Positions 1 to 12,765 of a stretch of DNA of 64,000 bases are shown here, piece by piece (position 1 is the stretch's first letter; each line of letters begins with the position of its first letter). A program made the translations under genes and the position numbers. A model generated the notes under the pieces. The model was given only the letters and a program-made list of their open reading frames with translations. It was not told the origin of the DNA and searched no databases. The DNA is from [Phialemoniopsis] sp. UDSM-2020. Taxonomy: Eukaryota > Ascomycota > Sordariomycetes > Thyridiales > Thyridiaceae. The DNA lies in NCBI GenBank assembly GCA_018873225.1, contig JAEILZ010000004.1, positions 434,001 to 498,000 on the forward strand. Direction: 5' to 3'.

Positions 1-772
1 CACGGGCCAACCTCTCTGCTCGCGTCCAGGACTCTCTGGTCTCTCCAATCACCGCCGTTCTAGCTACCGCTAGCTGACCAACCTTTCTTTCTCCAGACTC
101 CATTCTTATCCCCATTCTCCTATGGATCACCCCGGTATCCCCCAGTCTCTAGCCAGTCCCTCATCTCCATTCTCTCCGCTTCATGCCTGGCAGCCCCACC
201 GTAAAGACCAGCCAGCACACACCTACAGAGTAAATGACACGGAAATGCGCTTCCTTACCGAGTACAGCACATCTCGTCCCCCTCAATTTTGCAAGAGCCC
301 ACCAGAGACACTATCTCCAAACGCGGAAAAGGGCAAGAATCGGCAATTGACCGTAGCAGTCCTTTTTCTCTCGGTATAGATTCCTACCGGCTGGCGGTGG
401 GGGAGTGTCGCCCCAATGTATCCTAGATCAGAATCTGGCCCTCTGGCGAGTCTCCTTTCGTGCAATGCAAATGCGATTTGGCCCAGTAGACGCGAGTGGA
501 GGACCCCTTGCTACCTCCTTGTCTCCAACACCCTGCACGCACGCGTGAACCTCGAGTGACTATTTTAAAGAGCCCGGGGTAGTCCACTTCCTGGAAACAT
601 CACGGCCCTCAATATCTAGACTTCCTTCCAAATTTCTTTCCTGTCTACAGGTTCTGGGTGGCGATCAAGTCGTACCTCCCATCTACTCACTCTCTCTTTT
701 TATCGAGAGGAGCCCTCCGTATACCGCCCTCCTCATTCTATACATCTGTAGCCTCCCACATCGTGAGCAAAG
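1..772. other. Upstream region of the sugar transporter, no gene seen
   Basis: No reading frame here resembles a protein. The last 250 bases are rich in C and T, as is common in fungal promoters and 5' leaders. An AT-rich patch (ttttaaag) lies near 563-570, about 200 bases before the transporter ATG, and could be a core promoter. Confidence 0.5.
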
Positions 773-2618
773 ATGGCCGGAGGCGCCCCCAACGTCTCGG
801 CGAATCCGCTGAAGCTCGACGTCCGCTCCCATCTCAAGTGCTTGGGCATCTGCATGATCGTCACGGTGTCCAGCTTCCAGTATGGCCTCGACTACGCCCT
901 CGTCGGCGGCCTCATGGCCATGCCGGGCTTCCTCAAGGTCTTTGGCTACTACGACGACAAGGCGCACAAGTGGGCCATCGACCCGACCGTCCAGCAGCTC
1001 ATCTCGTCCCTCATGACCATCGGCACCTTTGTCGGCTCCCTGCTCGTCGGGCCCTTCTCCCAGCGGTTTGGCCGCCGGAACGGCCTGTGGGTCGCGTCCC
1101 TGCTCAACTTTGTCTCGACGGCCATCATGCTGGGCACCACCAATCTTGGTGCTCTGTACTTTGCGCGTTTCTTGCTCGGTAGGTACTTCTGCAATGAATA
1201 TTGGTCTATTGCAGATCACATATATTAACATACAATCTCTCTTCACCAGGCATCTCGGTCGGCTGGTTCCTCACCTTCGCCCAGGTCTACATCAACGAGG
1301 TCTCCCCGGCCCACCTGCGCGGCATCGTCTTCGCCATCTACCAGTCCCAGCTGTCCATCGGCTCCATCACGGGCGCCGCCGTCGACTACGGCACGCACCT
1401 CATGCCGGGCAAGGAGGCCTACCGCATCCCGCTCGCCGTCTTCTTCGCCGCGCCCACCATCCAGTCTATCTGTCTGATCTTCTTCCCGGAGAGCCCGCGC
1501 TGGCTCATGACGCAAGGGCGGACGGAGGAGGCCGAGAAGTCGCTGCGCCGCCTGCGCAACAAGGACATCGCAGAGGCCGAGTTCCAGGCCGAGTTCAACG
1601 AGATCCGCGTCTCGACGGCCGAGCAGATCGAGAGCCACCAGAACGGCAAGCAGCTGTGGTTCGAGCTCTGGAAGGGCACCAACCTGCGCCGCACGCTGCT
1701 GTCGATTGCCATCATCTGCTTCCACTGCGCCAATGGTCAGTTTCTATTCCACCACCTCCGACATGCGTAAGCAGGTTCCAGTGCTAACATATGCTTCACC
1801 TGCTACAGGCTCCTCCTGGATCAACATCTACACGACCTACTTCCTCACCATCGCCGGTGTCGAGAACGCTTTCGCTTACTCGACCATGGTCACTTGCATG
1901 GGCCTCATCGGCGTCCTGAGCAGTCTCTTCTTCGTCCGCCACGTCCAGCGCCGCCTCATTGTCATGGTCGGCGTCGCCGCCTGCGGCCTGTGCCAGCTCG
2001 CGTTCGCCATCACCTGGACCGTCGCGCCGGGCTCCGTCGCCGCGGCCAAGTGTGTCATTGCGTTCATCTCGCTGTTTACCTTCTTTTACGTCGCCTATGG
2101 TAAGCCTCCACTCAATGATTGATGTTTAGATAACCCAAGGCTAATACGAAGGGCTTACTTTAGCCCCCTACGCCTGGCTCCTCGGCGGCGAGTACCCAAA
2201 CAACCACCTGCGCGCGCACACCTACGGCATCGGCACCGCGCTCAACTTCCTCGGCAACTGGCTCGGCGTCTTCACGGCGCCCTACTTCATCAACCCGGCG
2301 AGCCTCGGCTGGAACGCGAAATACGGCTACATCTGGTTCGGCGCCAACATGATCTTGTTGGTTTTCACCTTCTTCTTCATCCCCGAGACCAAAGATAGGA
2401 CCCTAGAGGAGATCCACGAGATGTTCGAAGCCAAGGTCCCGGCCCGTAAGTTCAAGGGGTACGTGTGCGAGAGCACGCGCGCTATGGCGCATGCTGCGGC
2501 TAAGAATGACGACTTGGAGGTCAGCCATGCTGAGCAGGGGGCGGCGGCGCCGAGAGTGTCCGGGGCAGAGGGGGAGAAGGCAGGAACCGCTGCTGCTCCT
2601 GCTGCTAAGACTGAGTAG
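773..2618 (+). CDS. MFS sugar transporter
   Basis: Plasma-membrane major facilitator of the sugar porter family, expected to import a hexose or a glucoside with protons. Four exons fit in frame: 773-1178, 1250-1735, 1809-2099 and 2164-2618, giving 545 residues, normal for the family. Visible signatures are a GRR motif after the second membrane segment (about residues 100-102), PESPRW at 215-220 before the central loop, and PETK near 468 after the last helices, followed by a hydrophilic, Ala- and Glu-rich tail. The ATG at 773 gives a short cytosolic N-terminus before the first hydrophobic segment. The substrate cannot be read from sequence; the general architecture suggests the maltose/alpha-glucoside and hexose permease branch. 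The neighbour on the right is convergent and functionally unrelated. Confidence 0.93.
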
Positions 2619-2811
2619 GAATTGTTGAAAAGGAATTGGCCTCGAGTAGAATTGATCGGAGGTCGATGAAAAGGATTTGAAAGTTCTACGGGTAGTAGTC
2701 TCAACGAGTCAGCCTAGATAGGCTTTGCAAGTTAGCTCACTTAATAAAGTAACATGCCTCCTGGCTCAGATTGCACAACACATCATCTTCAATGCTTGCC
2801 TGCTGTTCTGT

Positions 2812-4148
2812 CTATCTTCCCTCGCCTAGAATATTCGGCTTGCTATCCGACAAAGTCAAAGCTGCCAGCCTCTCCTCCTCCGACTGGTTCTCGAGTATCA
2901 AAGCATCGATCTCGGCTCGCGCCTGTTCATACTGCTCTGTGCGTATGACGCTCTCATCCTCCTCCTCGATAGCGTCAAACTTGGCCAACAGCCTGCTGTT
3001 GTGGCCACGCGCAGCACCGTGACGAATAAGCACCTTCAGCACGCTCACAAACCTGTCGTTTCCCAGGTACCCGAGCCCCCACCTGTCGACCAGCATGTCC
3101 ACGGGCGTGTATTCTTCCCTCCGTCGCTGGAAACTACTCCCTCGGCCATAATACGGCCTCCGCACCGGCCCGACGGGGCAGGGCTGCACCGACGGGGGAC
3201 GCGACAAGGCGCCCCGCTCGAACAACCACTCTAGGTCCTCGGCCGGGTCGAACACCGCCTCCCGCCGCTTCCTGTTCTTCATCTTCCAGGACGGGATGGA
3301 AGCGATGTATGCAAGCAGCGGCGTCATGAGGATGTACTCACTCCCATCGTAGCGCGCGTGGACGTGCTGCCCGTGCCGCGAGTGCCGCTTACACGGCGAG
3401 TACGGCAGGCGTGAGAGCGCAGGCGTGCTGTAGTTGATGTCGGCGCCGGCGTCGAGGACCCTTTGCATCTTCACTCGTCCGTCGGACCTGGTAGCCATGG
3501 CTACGGCGCCGGCGATGACGGGGATGTGCAGGCCCAGATACGGCAGCATTTCGATGCGTGCGTCGTCGCGAGCATCGGCGCCGTGGGCCATCAGTATGTC
3601 GACCGTCGCCGCGGGGCTGCGGAGGATCGCGGCGGAGAGAGGGCTGATGGCCTCGCGGTGCTTCCACCAGCAGACTCCGTTCGTATCGGCGACGCCCATA
3701 TCCAGCAAGATCTGCAGGGCTTCTGGGGATGCGTTGGCGAGGAGTAGCTGCGTCGGTGGGAAACGTGGGAATGAGGTCAGTTGCTTTGCTCTTTACCAGG
3801 ATTGATAAGACGCATGCGACTAGCCATGGCCAAGGATTTATTATTTACCTTGTGCAAGTCCTGCGAGCCGCAGAGCTTTGTCATGAGGTCGTAGGCTCTG
3901 TACCATAGCTCGTTGGCCCACAGGGCTGGCCTGTACGAAAGGACAGACCTAATGACATCGAGTCTCGTATTCTCGATGGCCCAGTCCAGCATCGCGAGGC
4001 GGGCGCTCTTCCTTGCCCACAGGACGGGGTGGAGGCGGCGCCGGAGGGCGCGGTTGCACTGCGCCAGACGGGCCAGGGCATGGTCGCTTGTGGTGGCTTC
4101 GATGGCGTCTAGCAGCTCATTCGGAAGACTTTCCAGTATCGAAATCAT
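2812..4148 (-). CDS. F-box-like ankyrin-repeat protein
   Basis: Two exons (4148-3849 and 3747-2812) join in phase 0 to give 411 residues. The N-terminus (about residues 5-45) has the LPNELLDAI...ALARLAQCNRALR pattern of an F-box, the segment that binds Skp1 in SCF ubiquitin ligases. The rest has degenerate ankyrin repeats, for example SPLSAAILRSPAATVDILMA, with further units around ADARDDARI and AGADINYSTPAL. The intron has a GTAAAT donor and a CGCAG acceptor. F-box-ankyrin proteins are numerous in Pezizomycotina and presumably select targets for ubiquitination; the target is unknown. The gene runs toward the sugar transporter (convergent). Confidence 0.82.
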
Positions 4149-4414
4149 CGCTGACCGTGACGCAGTCTAGGGCATGAGATATTGCGAGTGTACTTCATGA
4201 TGGTATTCGTCAGTGTGGCGACGAGCGGGGGTCATCTACTTGCGGCACGGGCAGGCAACGACCGACTTGGCGATCTGATCTCCAGCTCCACCTGGCATGC
4301 ATGTGCTTTTGTCAACACATTGAGCTTGATTGACCATGATATCTCACTTCTTCATTCGTTCTATAGAAAAGGCTGTATCCAGTAGTTGATACGCACGATT
4401 GCTTCCTGACAGAA

Positions 4415-6059
4415 CTACTTTCCGTATTGTGTGGGTGGCCACATCTTGTCTGGCTGCATATTGCCAAGAAATCTCCGTGTCATCCCGCACTCCGGCCGTG
4501 CCAGCAACTCCCTGAACATCCGTTTCTCCTCTAGGAGTCCTTCAGCCTTGCTCAAATGGGCTGTGACCACGCCCATGGGAAAGTTGATCAGATGACACCG
4601 GAAGCTCCCCATGTCGCGGTGAAAGAATATGGGTAGCGTTCTGACCAGGTGGCCGCACGCCAGGTCTGAGTCCTTTTCTGCGTGCGCACCCGCGGTCTGC
4701 TCCTCTTGAATGAGCCCGTTGGCAAATACGACGTCTCGAACGAGGCCGTACAGCAGGATGCAGGTCGTCCAGTACAGCGTTGCCAGGTGCGCGGCGGCGA
4801 GGTCTTGGGACGAGACATTCGACGGGACCTCAACGCCCTCTAGATGCCACGGCGATTTCCATATCAGATCCGGGTTGGCGGCGCGCCAATATACAAGCAT
4901 CTGATCCACTACTAAATATTCCTTCCACAGAAGCATTGCCGCGCGTGTTCGATGCGGAAGCATTTCGGGTGAGAGGACCTTGTCCAAGGCCTCGAACAAC
5001 TTGGTGATCTCGAGGAGCACGTCGACGAGGTGGTCGCGCGGAATCTTGGATGTTTCCTTCCAAGGAACCGTCTTCCACGCGGGGCTACTCAGGAACGTCG
5101 TTCTCCTCATGCCGATAGCTGCGCTAGCCTGAAGGAACTGGGTTAGACGCCACCGGAGGGAACAAAGACAAGGAACAAAGTGAGACTAACCATCGCCAGC
5201 CGTCCATCGGTAAACAGGCGGTGTGCGTGTCCCTGAGAGTAGTCCTCCGGTGTTCTCGCTGCCATAATGGCCATGTCTCCTTTGCAGTGCGCCCGCCAGT
5301 TGCGGATGTGGTCTGCCGCGACTTGCATGTCGTCGTCTGCATGTGCGCCGTGCATGGCCTGGGTGCGATTTTAATAAGGTGGCTTACCCCTTGGGAACCG
5401 GTAGTAACTAACCTCGTACAAGCTGAATAGCCTCGTAGCAGCAAGCAAGGAGTGAAAACCGTCCCCGGTACGAGGACGCCTGAGCGCCACGGCCGAGTCC
5501 TTGAGCGCCTCGCCGTAGAACCGGATACCGTCCCTCCTCATCAACGCATCGCCTTGTTGCTCGCCCAGTGTGCCCAGAGCCAGCGCCAGCGCCGCCTTCT
5601 TGAGTATCTCATCCGAGGGGTAGAGTTCCATGACTGAGTCGTACCAGTTGCCGCCGAGGATGCGCTTCGTCGCCTCCGCGGACCGGCCCCGGGGCATGTG
5701 GACACCCCAGAAGAGCTCGAGGCACTTGGCGTGGTACGCTGATTGGGCCAGGGGCGCGGGGAGAAGGACGCTGCTGCTCCCGGCAGTGTGCACCTGCATT
5801 CGCTGGTGGTCCGACGGCGTCGACACGACAAACTTGTGCGGCCTAGCGTAGCCTCCGCATGCGAGGCGCGCCCTACGGCACTGCCCGCAGCTAGGCCGCT
5901 CCATGTCGCACTGCAAGACACAAGTTGGGTTAGTCAAGGGTTACATGTAGGAAAGGGAGGTCTATGGCATTTGTTTTGCCTCAGACTCGCACTCACCCCC
6001 TTCTTGCGTCTGCGACATGTGGCACAGCCCTTGGACCGTCTCTCTGGGACGCCTACCAT
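4415..6059 (-). CDS. Zn2Cys6 transcription factor
   Basis: Four exons (6059-5997, 5910-5413, 5358-5191, 5128-4415), all joined in phase 0, give 480 residues. The binuclear zinc cluster is split by the first intron and is perfect when joined: Cys12, 15, 22, 29, 32 and 39 with spacing C-x2-C-x6-C-x6-C-x2-C-x6-C. The cluster sits at the extreme N-terminus and is preceded by a basic stretch. The rest is a diverged fungal regulatory region with no further motif I recognise. It should bind DNA as a nuclear regulator of nearby or distant genes. The secreted SnoaL-like gene starts about 720 bases away in the opposite direction, so a shared promoter is possible but unproven. Confidence 0.88.
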
Positions 6060-6778
6060 CTTTGTAGACAGGCTAGTGGATGAAGATCATGCGAATAGCT
6101 AGATAGGCTAGGAAGCTTGTCATTAATCACAACAGTGGCATCTCTTTGAAGAGCTTCAACCAAGCTTCAAATATGTCAAAAACATGCGCCCGTCGTGGTG
6201 CGGCACAGTTGTTCTGAAACCCACTAGAATATTTGTAGTCTGAACGCCCGTTGTACCTACCCACTGTGCTCAGTTAGGTAGCTGTTTCGAGTTTGGCGCT
6301 TGGAGATCTGACCTCATCAGCGGGTTCAAGCGTTGCTCCAGTTCGTCTTCAGCCCTACCTCGGCGGACTTCAGCACTAACCGGAATAGTATATTTCTTGC
6401 GCGCCAGCAACCAACCAGGTGTTGTGTTCTGCATCTCAGTGGAGTTTGCCAAGTTGTCGGTTTCCTTGATTGTGTATATAGATCGGCCCATGGACAGTTT
6501 CCCCCTGGCTTAGCAAGAGATGCTTATTTCTGGTTGGCGTATGCGATGCCTGACATTTACAAAAAGCTAGACGATAAGCTTGTTTAGACGTCGAGGTAAG
6601 TCAGCGACATCCGCTGGATGCGACCCATCGCTTACGATTTCGTCTCATCCCTGCAACTTCGGTGCTGAGGTGTGAGCTGACATTGATGAGAATGTAGCCT
6701 GGCGGCCGCTGCTTACTCTCTACTACTCTGTGTGAACTTGTGTCCTCAATCTCGGCAAAGCATAATCAGTCCGGCGTC
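6060..6778. other. Intergenic region between two divergent genes
   Basis: No convincing gene. The short readings in this stretch have no recognisable composition. It separates the divergent Zn2Cys6 regulator and SnoaL-like gene and presumably holds both promoters. Confidence 0.5.
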
Positions 6779-7386
6779 ATGATGGGCCGGGCCAGTCTCG
6801 CATTATGGGCTTTCACCATTACCACCGCCATCGTGTCCGCTACTGGCACATGCGAGACGTATGTCACCTCGGCTACTCACCACGAGCTCATCAGGAACAA
6901 CTACCTCAATCTCTGGAACGGCGACCTCGCCCTAATTGACTCGACGCTGTCTCCCGATGTCCAGCTGTTTGCGGACCGCTTTCCTTCCCCTACAGGACAA
7001 GGCAGCGTGCCGATGGAGGTGACCAGCGCCGAGGGGTTCCGTGCGTTTATTCAACGAGCTCGCACCGGCTGGGACGAGTACGGGTTCGAACTATACAGAT
7101 CGGTCAGCGAGGGCCTCAACATCGCGATCCGGTGGAAGATGCTCGGCACGATGGGGGCCAATTTTTCTCTTATTCCCACGTACGTTGCTCACCACACTCC
7201 TACAATGACATGGTGAGACTGAGCTAACGTGTACGCAGAACATTGAAGCAAGGGGACAAGGTCACATATAACGGAACCGATTTCCTGGTCCTCAATGAGT
7301 GCACCGGGCTAGTGGATGAGGTCCTTAGTGCCCAGGATCTCGTCACGCTTTTCAGTGCGCTTGGACTGACTGGCGTCAATGTATGA
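6779..7386 (+). CDS. Small secreted SnoaL/NTF2-like protein
   Basis: Two exons (6779-7179 and 7239-7386, donor GTACGT, acceptor CGCAG) encode 182 residues. The first 22-25 residues form a hydrophobic signal peptide ending near ATGTCE, so secretion is likely. The mature part has the layout of a SnoaL-like NTF2 fold: an initial helix (NNYLNLWNGD), then DVQLFADR, a central helix (FRAFIQRAR) and alternating strands (LNIAIRWKM, KVTYNGTDFLVL). Members of this superfamily include polyketide cyclases, isomerases and non-catalytic binders, so function cannot be assigned. Start at 6779 or the adjacent ATG at 6782 is preferred over an upstream in-frame ATG at 6740, because it puts the signal peptide at the N-terminus. 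Confidence 0.75.
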
Positions 7387-8655
7387 AGGTATAGGGAGGT
7401 AATAGAAAGACCCATTGTGTGCTCTAGTGTGTAACTCTTATTAGTTATGGTTCTTAGACATGTCGAAAAGATATTCGATTACGATCATACAAATTCAACA
7501 CTGCCGACTCAAGACGATGAATGGAATACTCATGTTGCGAAGGCACTATAACCATCCAGATTCCTGGTCAATACTAACAAGGTAGCTCCCTCCGCTGAAT
7601 TAGCACTGATGGGTCTCATAAAGCTGTCTTCCGAGTGAAGGACTGGATTGGCACCCGGGATCAAGTCTAAGAACTCCTCCACGAGCAGCTGCTTCTCCAT
7701 AAGCTCGACATCCTCACTGAAGAGGTTGATGATCAGTTCGAGTACCAAAGCGTCTCAATGCAACTATCGGCGATAAGCAAAGGACTTGCGTACCTGCCCG
7801 TGACGTTGCCCAGTTTGAAGACATCATGTCGTTAAAAATGACACCTTACTTCATGCTTATTTTTGAACTATCAACAACGAGACTTCAAATCACTCATTGC
7901 ACAAGTTGAATTGAGCCATCTTACAACAAGGGCTTTTTTCCTTGTGGAGGAGAGGGATATGATACTATTGCAACACAATCCACACTTATCCTACTTCCGT
8001 AGAGGTCACGGAACTCGGCAGCTGAATGATGCTCTATTGGGAAAACGCAGCACACCCCACCACCTGTCACAAATCCTTGCACACATACATGTCGCAACAG
8101 CCCGTGCTGCGGCCAAGGATCCGCCTCGAAAATCTTTTACTTGTCTAAAAAGCTTGTTTGCCATCGGCGTCTGATACGACGTGCTCCCTCCATGTCTTTG
8201 CGCAATTGGCACCACGACACCTATCACCTGCTCGAGATGCGCAAGACGACCCAACATGTCCAACCGCAAAAGGCAACTCAATAAGGATGGAGTGCATGAT
8301 GTGCTACTGACTTCATTCGACAAATTACCAACATCCGTATCGTGTGTGGTCGTTGGCATCCTTCTGCCAGGATGTCTTGCGGATCGCGTCTCGGCTGCAC
8401 CCCCAAATACGGGATCTGCGTGCCACTTCGCAATGACATGGGAAGAATGATGCGATTCATATCACCAGATTCCAGTCACTGGTCATGGCCCGCGCCGCAC
8501 GACCGGGTCCTTTGGATAAATTCGGCAACAGTTCGCCGTTTTGCGCCTACATGGAACGTCGAGTCTGCCATCTTCCATATCTTCCAATGCTTGGCCGTTT
8601 CATTTTGTTCACCCATTCCTTGATCCTCAAAGACGAGACGAACACAGAGTAAATC
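7387..8655. other. Gene-poor stretch of 1.3 kb
   Basis: Short open readings exist on both strands around 7530-7748 and 7863-8450, but none has a recognisable motif, a start with good context or a coherent splice pattern. A decayed gene cannot be excluded near 7650-7840, where the plus strand reads protein-like for about 50 codons but is broken upstream by stops. Confidence 0.4.
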
Positions 8656-10672
8656 ATGGGTAAGTTTGACGTGACGAACTACCCCTTGCACCCCGAAAAA
8701 TCACAAAAGAAGAGATGACCGAAACTCATTATTTGTCTTGCAGACACAGACAGGCTGGCAACGGGAAATCGCGGCTCGACAGGCACGGCAGAGGTCTTTT
8801 CCGGCGCAGTGCCGGTAGAGTCTACCACTGTCGGTCAGGCCATCGATAAGACCGTCGATGCCAACTCCGGGTCCAACGCGGGGGTCGACAACGATGAGGA
8901 CGAGGTGATTACCGAGGAAGACAGAAAGCTCCTCCGCCGAGTTCCCGGTTCGATCCCACCCATCTCCTACGTCCTGTGTGTTGTCGAATTCGCCGAACGA
9001 GCGTCGTACTATGGCGCCAAGACCGTGTGGAACAACTTCATCCAGTTTCCCCTGCCCAAGGGTGGTAACGGCACAGGAGCAGTCCCTAAGTCGAATCCAA
9101 ACGGCCATGCCGGTGCACTGTAAGTCCTTACGAGCTCACATACTTAGATGACGACACTGACATGTGCGAAACCACCGTTAGTGGTAAAGGTCTGCAGTTC
9201 TCTTCTGCGTTTGTCATCCTCTTCACATTCCTCGCCTACGTGTTTCCTATCCTAGGCGCGTGGATTGCAGATGCGAAACTCGGCCGTTACAAAACTATCA
9301 TGATCGGCGTCATCATCGGCGCCGTAGCCCATGTCATCATGGTCGGCGGCGCGGCGCCCGCTGTCCTGGTCGCCGGAGACGGCCTGGCCCCCTTCCTCGT
9401 CAGCTTCTTCCTCCTCGCCATCGGCGCCGGCATCTTCAAGCCCAACGTTGCGCCGACCGTCATCGACCAGTACACCAACCCGAAGGAACACATCCGCACC
9501 CTCGCCTCTGGCGAGCGCGTCATCGTCGACCCGGAGCGCACGATCCAGCGCATCATGCTGATCTTCTACGCCTTCATCAACCTCGGCAGCTTCTTCATGA
9601 TCGCGACGACGTACACGGAAAAGTACCTCGGCTTCTGGATCTCCTTCCTCCTGCCGACGATCCTCTACGTTCTCATCCCCGTCCTGCTGCTCGCCATCCG
9701 CAAGAGGCTCATCCGCCGAGCGCCCCTGGGCTCGGAGCTGACAACCTTCTTCAAGATCGTCGGGCGCGCCCTGCGCGAGAACAAGGGCAACATCTTCGCC
9801 AAGGACTTCTGGGCCGCCGCCACCCCAGCCACCCTCGCCGCCCGGGGCGTCAACGTCTCGTGGAGCGAGCGCGCCGTGCAGGACGTCCGCCGCACGTTCG
9901 AGGCCTGCGTCATCTTCCTCTACTTTCCCCTATACAACATCAACGACGGCGGCATCGGCGCCGTGTCGAGCAACCAGGGCGCCGCGATGCGCACCGACGG
10001 CGCGCCCAACGACCTCATCGGCAACTTCAACCCACTCACTATCATCGTCGCCACCCCTATCCTGACGTACGGCCTGTACCCCCTGCTCGCGCACTGGAAG
10101 ATCCGCTTTGGCCCCGTGCGGCGCATGACGTTCGGCTTCCTGCTGGCGGCCGTGTCGGGCGCCATCGGGGCCATCGTGCAGTGGCGCGTGTACGAGACGT
10201 CGCCGTGCGGGTACGGCGCGTCGGACTGCGAGGGCGTGTCGCCGCTGTCGATCTGGTGGCAGGTGCCCAACGTGGCGCTGGGCGCGCTGTCGGAGATCTT
10301 CTGCAACGTGACGGCCTACGAGATTGCGTATGCCAAGTCGCCGCCGCATCTCAAGTCGGTCGTCATGGCCATGTTCCTTTTCACGCAGGCGCTCTCGGCG
10401 GCGCTGTCTGAGATTCTGATTCCGGCTATTATTGACCCGCATCTGATTGTGAGTTGTTGTTCGCCCTCTGCACATGAGTCGTCAAGTCTGTCCCGGCCTT
10501 TGCTAATATTATTTGACTTGTATAGTGGGTGTGGGCTGGACCCGCGATCGCCCTCGTTGCGCAGACTGCTGTTTTCTGGGTGCGACACCGTCATGTCGAT
10601 GACGAGGTGTATATTCTGGACCAGGGTGAAGATGTTCCCGAAGAGGAGCCCGAGCCAAAGAACGCCGTTTGA
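8656..10672 (+). CDS. ptr2: POT/PTR2 family peptide transporter
   Basis: Proton-coupled importer of di- and tripeptides in the plasma membrane. Exons 8656-8659, 8744-9119, 9182-10448 and 10526-10672 join in frame to 597 residues, the usual size. The first exon holds only the ATG and one base, followed by a GTAAGT donor. Family marks are EFAERASYYG in the first membrane helix, GAWIADAKLGRY, the PTR signature FYAFINLGSF, and a large central region before the last helices. The C-terminal tail is acidic (EDVPEEEPEP). A Zn2Cys6 regulator and a secreted amidohydrolase follow, which fits uptake of extracellular degradation products. The symbol is given by homology to fungal Ptr2 proteins. Confidence 0.92.
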
Positions 10673-10953
10673 GTAACAGAGATGTTGGGATGACCAAACT
10701 AATGGGATCTTTGTTGCTTTTGTACTCTCTTCCTTCATGTCTCGAGGTCAAGATTGATGGCACTGTCCTCGTGTATTGATGAGCTCAGGATCAAGATCGT
10801 GTTAAGGAGTACATGATTTAGACCAATACCGATACTCTATAGCCCAACTACGAATGTAGAAGTTTCCTGTCGATGAAGTTCGTGTTTTGAGAAAGTGAAG
10901 TCGATAACGACATGATATGAAACAACGTCCGAAAAAAAAACGTCCCGCGATCC

Positions 10954-12174
10954 TCAACTGGTCGCTATCAGGGACGAATCGTACATAGCGTGTGGTTCGG
11001 CCGACACAGCCGCCATCGGCCAATCCAAGTATCCCCTCCACGGCTGGCTGACTCTCGACATTGCGTCCAAAGCAGCCTTTCTAGCCCAGCCGTTGGAGAA
11101 CCAGCGCAGCGGCGCACGATGCATAAATGCGCTCCAGTGAGCGAAGATGACTAGTGCTAGAGGGTCGCCGCTCCCCAATAGCTCCAAGTACTCGGCAGGC
11201 ACAACGATAGGCCAGCCGATGAAGTGTATCCATGACCGAGGAAAGCCGTGGATAGCATGAGCCCACTCGGCCAGCGTGTTGATCGCCACAGCACAACATG
11301 TGTCTATGTTATCGAGCGTTTTGAGTTGACTCAAGGCTTCCGCAGCTGGCTCGTCCAGTGACACGGGCGCCAACTGCAGCCGTAATGCCAGCAACTGATG
11401 GAGCGGGTCGCTTAGTAGATATGGACGGAGATGAGCTGTCAGACTCAAGGTCCCCCTCAGAACGCGGAAGACCGTGATGTAGTCAAAGGCGCCAACAGAT
11501 CGCCTGCTCTGCGCAAACTGAAAGATGATGTTGTTGATGCCGAACGCCAGGGCCGCCGGCCAGTTGGTGCCGTTGACACACTGATGCGTCAGGCGAAAGC
11601 GCGTCGAGGCATCAATGTTGTGCTGGTGTGCCGAGACATAGAGGGCGTCCGACGAGGAATCCGAGTCGACCCACTGGTGCATTTCGCAGATCGAGATGAT
11701 GCTGAGCTTGAGATAGGGGCAGGCCTTGACCTGGAGCTGGAGCATGCCGGCCAGCCAGGCATTCTCGACCCAGGAGAGCCTCGGGAAGATAGGTATCATG
11801 CTGAGGAACCATTGTATGGTGTCCATGGGTAGCTCGTCAAAGTTACCATAAATCTTCATAGGCTGTTCAGCTGGTGCTAGAGCCGGCCGACCCGAGGTGT
11901 CGGGGCCGAAACCCGCGTCGAGGTAATCGCATGCCTCGCTTCGCCTCCGGCAGTTGGAGCAGATGGGCGCTTCGAGATTACACTAATACACGTGTTAGCG
12001 CTGCAAGATCCATGAGCTAAGCCGAAAGAATGCATACTCTCACGCGCCTCTTCTTGCACTGTCCGCAACCCTATCACTAATATCAGCTTGATGGAAGTAG
12101 GAAACCGTGGAGGTAAGAGCAGGACGACGTACCCGCCGTGACTTGGAGTGGAATTGCCGCGAGCCTCCGGCCAT
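10954..12174 (-). CDS. Zn2Cys6 transcription factor, compact
   Basis: Three exons (12174-12133, 12070-12038, 11982-10954) give 367 residues. The zinc cluster is assembled from all three: Cys16, 19, 26, 33, 36 and 43, spaced C-x2-C-x6-C-x6-C-x2-C-x6-C. The middle exon is only 33 nt. Its donor must be the GTATGC after AGA rather than the overlapping GTGAGA, because only that choice gives the x6 spacing. The remaining 320 residues are a short regulatory domain with WENAWLAGMLQLQ and WIHFIGWPIV segments, as in many small fungal Zn2Cys6 proteins. It is divergent from the secreted amidohydrolase gene (591 bases between starts) and convergent with the peptide transporter, so it is a candidate local regulator. 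Confidence 0.87.
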
Positions 12175-12765
12175 TGTAGCTGGGTTGTGTTTCGACACAT
12201 GAGCATTGTAACGGAGAAACTGGTCTGAAAAGGTTGAAGCTGGTTGAATCAACAGTCGTAAGCAGGATGTTGTAGATGTCCCGGGCAAGATCCAGCAATT
12301 TGCGGGACCAGACCGATGTGACGTCGAGTCCGCCACTAATCTCGTAAAGGTTTAGTGTACGAGGTCGCCCCCCACATTTTCATGTTGTCCTGCATCGGCA
12401 TCCACGGGGCACTTACAGCCGACAACATTTGCGTACGATGGTTTGCTTTCATTTTCTCCTTGCTGGACCCGAAGCAACGGTGATCGGAGCCGTCCGATTC
12501 TGAGCCTCAATCTTAATGATCGGTCGATGTCCGGGCCCCCCAGTCTCAGACTGACGAATAAACGACTCATCGAGATTAGTGTACGAAGTTCGGAACAACA
12601 TCGATTCGAGAGGGAGTGCGATATGGAAGACAGATTGTCAGGTTGGAGAGTTGTATATTAATCTCTTGTAGAAACTCAGAATTAGATACTCAAGTTGCCG
12701 CTTCCGAGTCACAACGTGTGTGAACTTGTACTGGCCACTTACATACACTACTGACGAGTCTCACG
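12175..12765. other. Divergent promoter region
   Basis: Lies between the divergent starts of the Zn2Cys6 regulator and the amidohydrolase. No coding sequence is convincing. It contains a direct pair of related segments (agtgtacgagg near 12354 and tagtgtacgaag near 12578) that could be worth testing as binding sites. Confidence 0.4.

Noticed and set aside
7530..7840. Protein-like readings on both strands (minus 72 codons, plus about 50 codons)
   Set aside because: Neither has an upstream exon or start that fits; at best a relic.
9260..10411. Long plus-strand reading of 383 codons and several minus-strand readings over the peptide transporter
   Set aside because: Arg/His/Pro-rich frames that mirror the GC-rich transporter exon; typical shadows.
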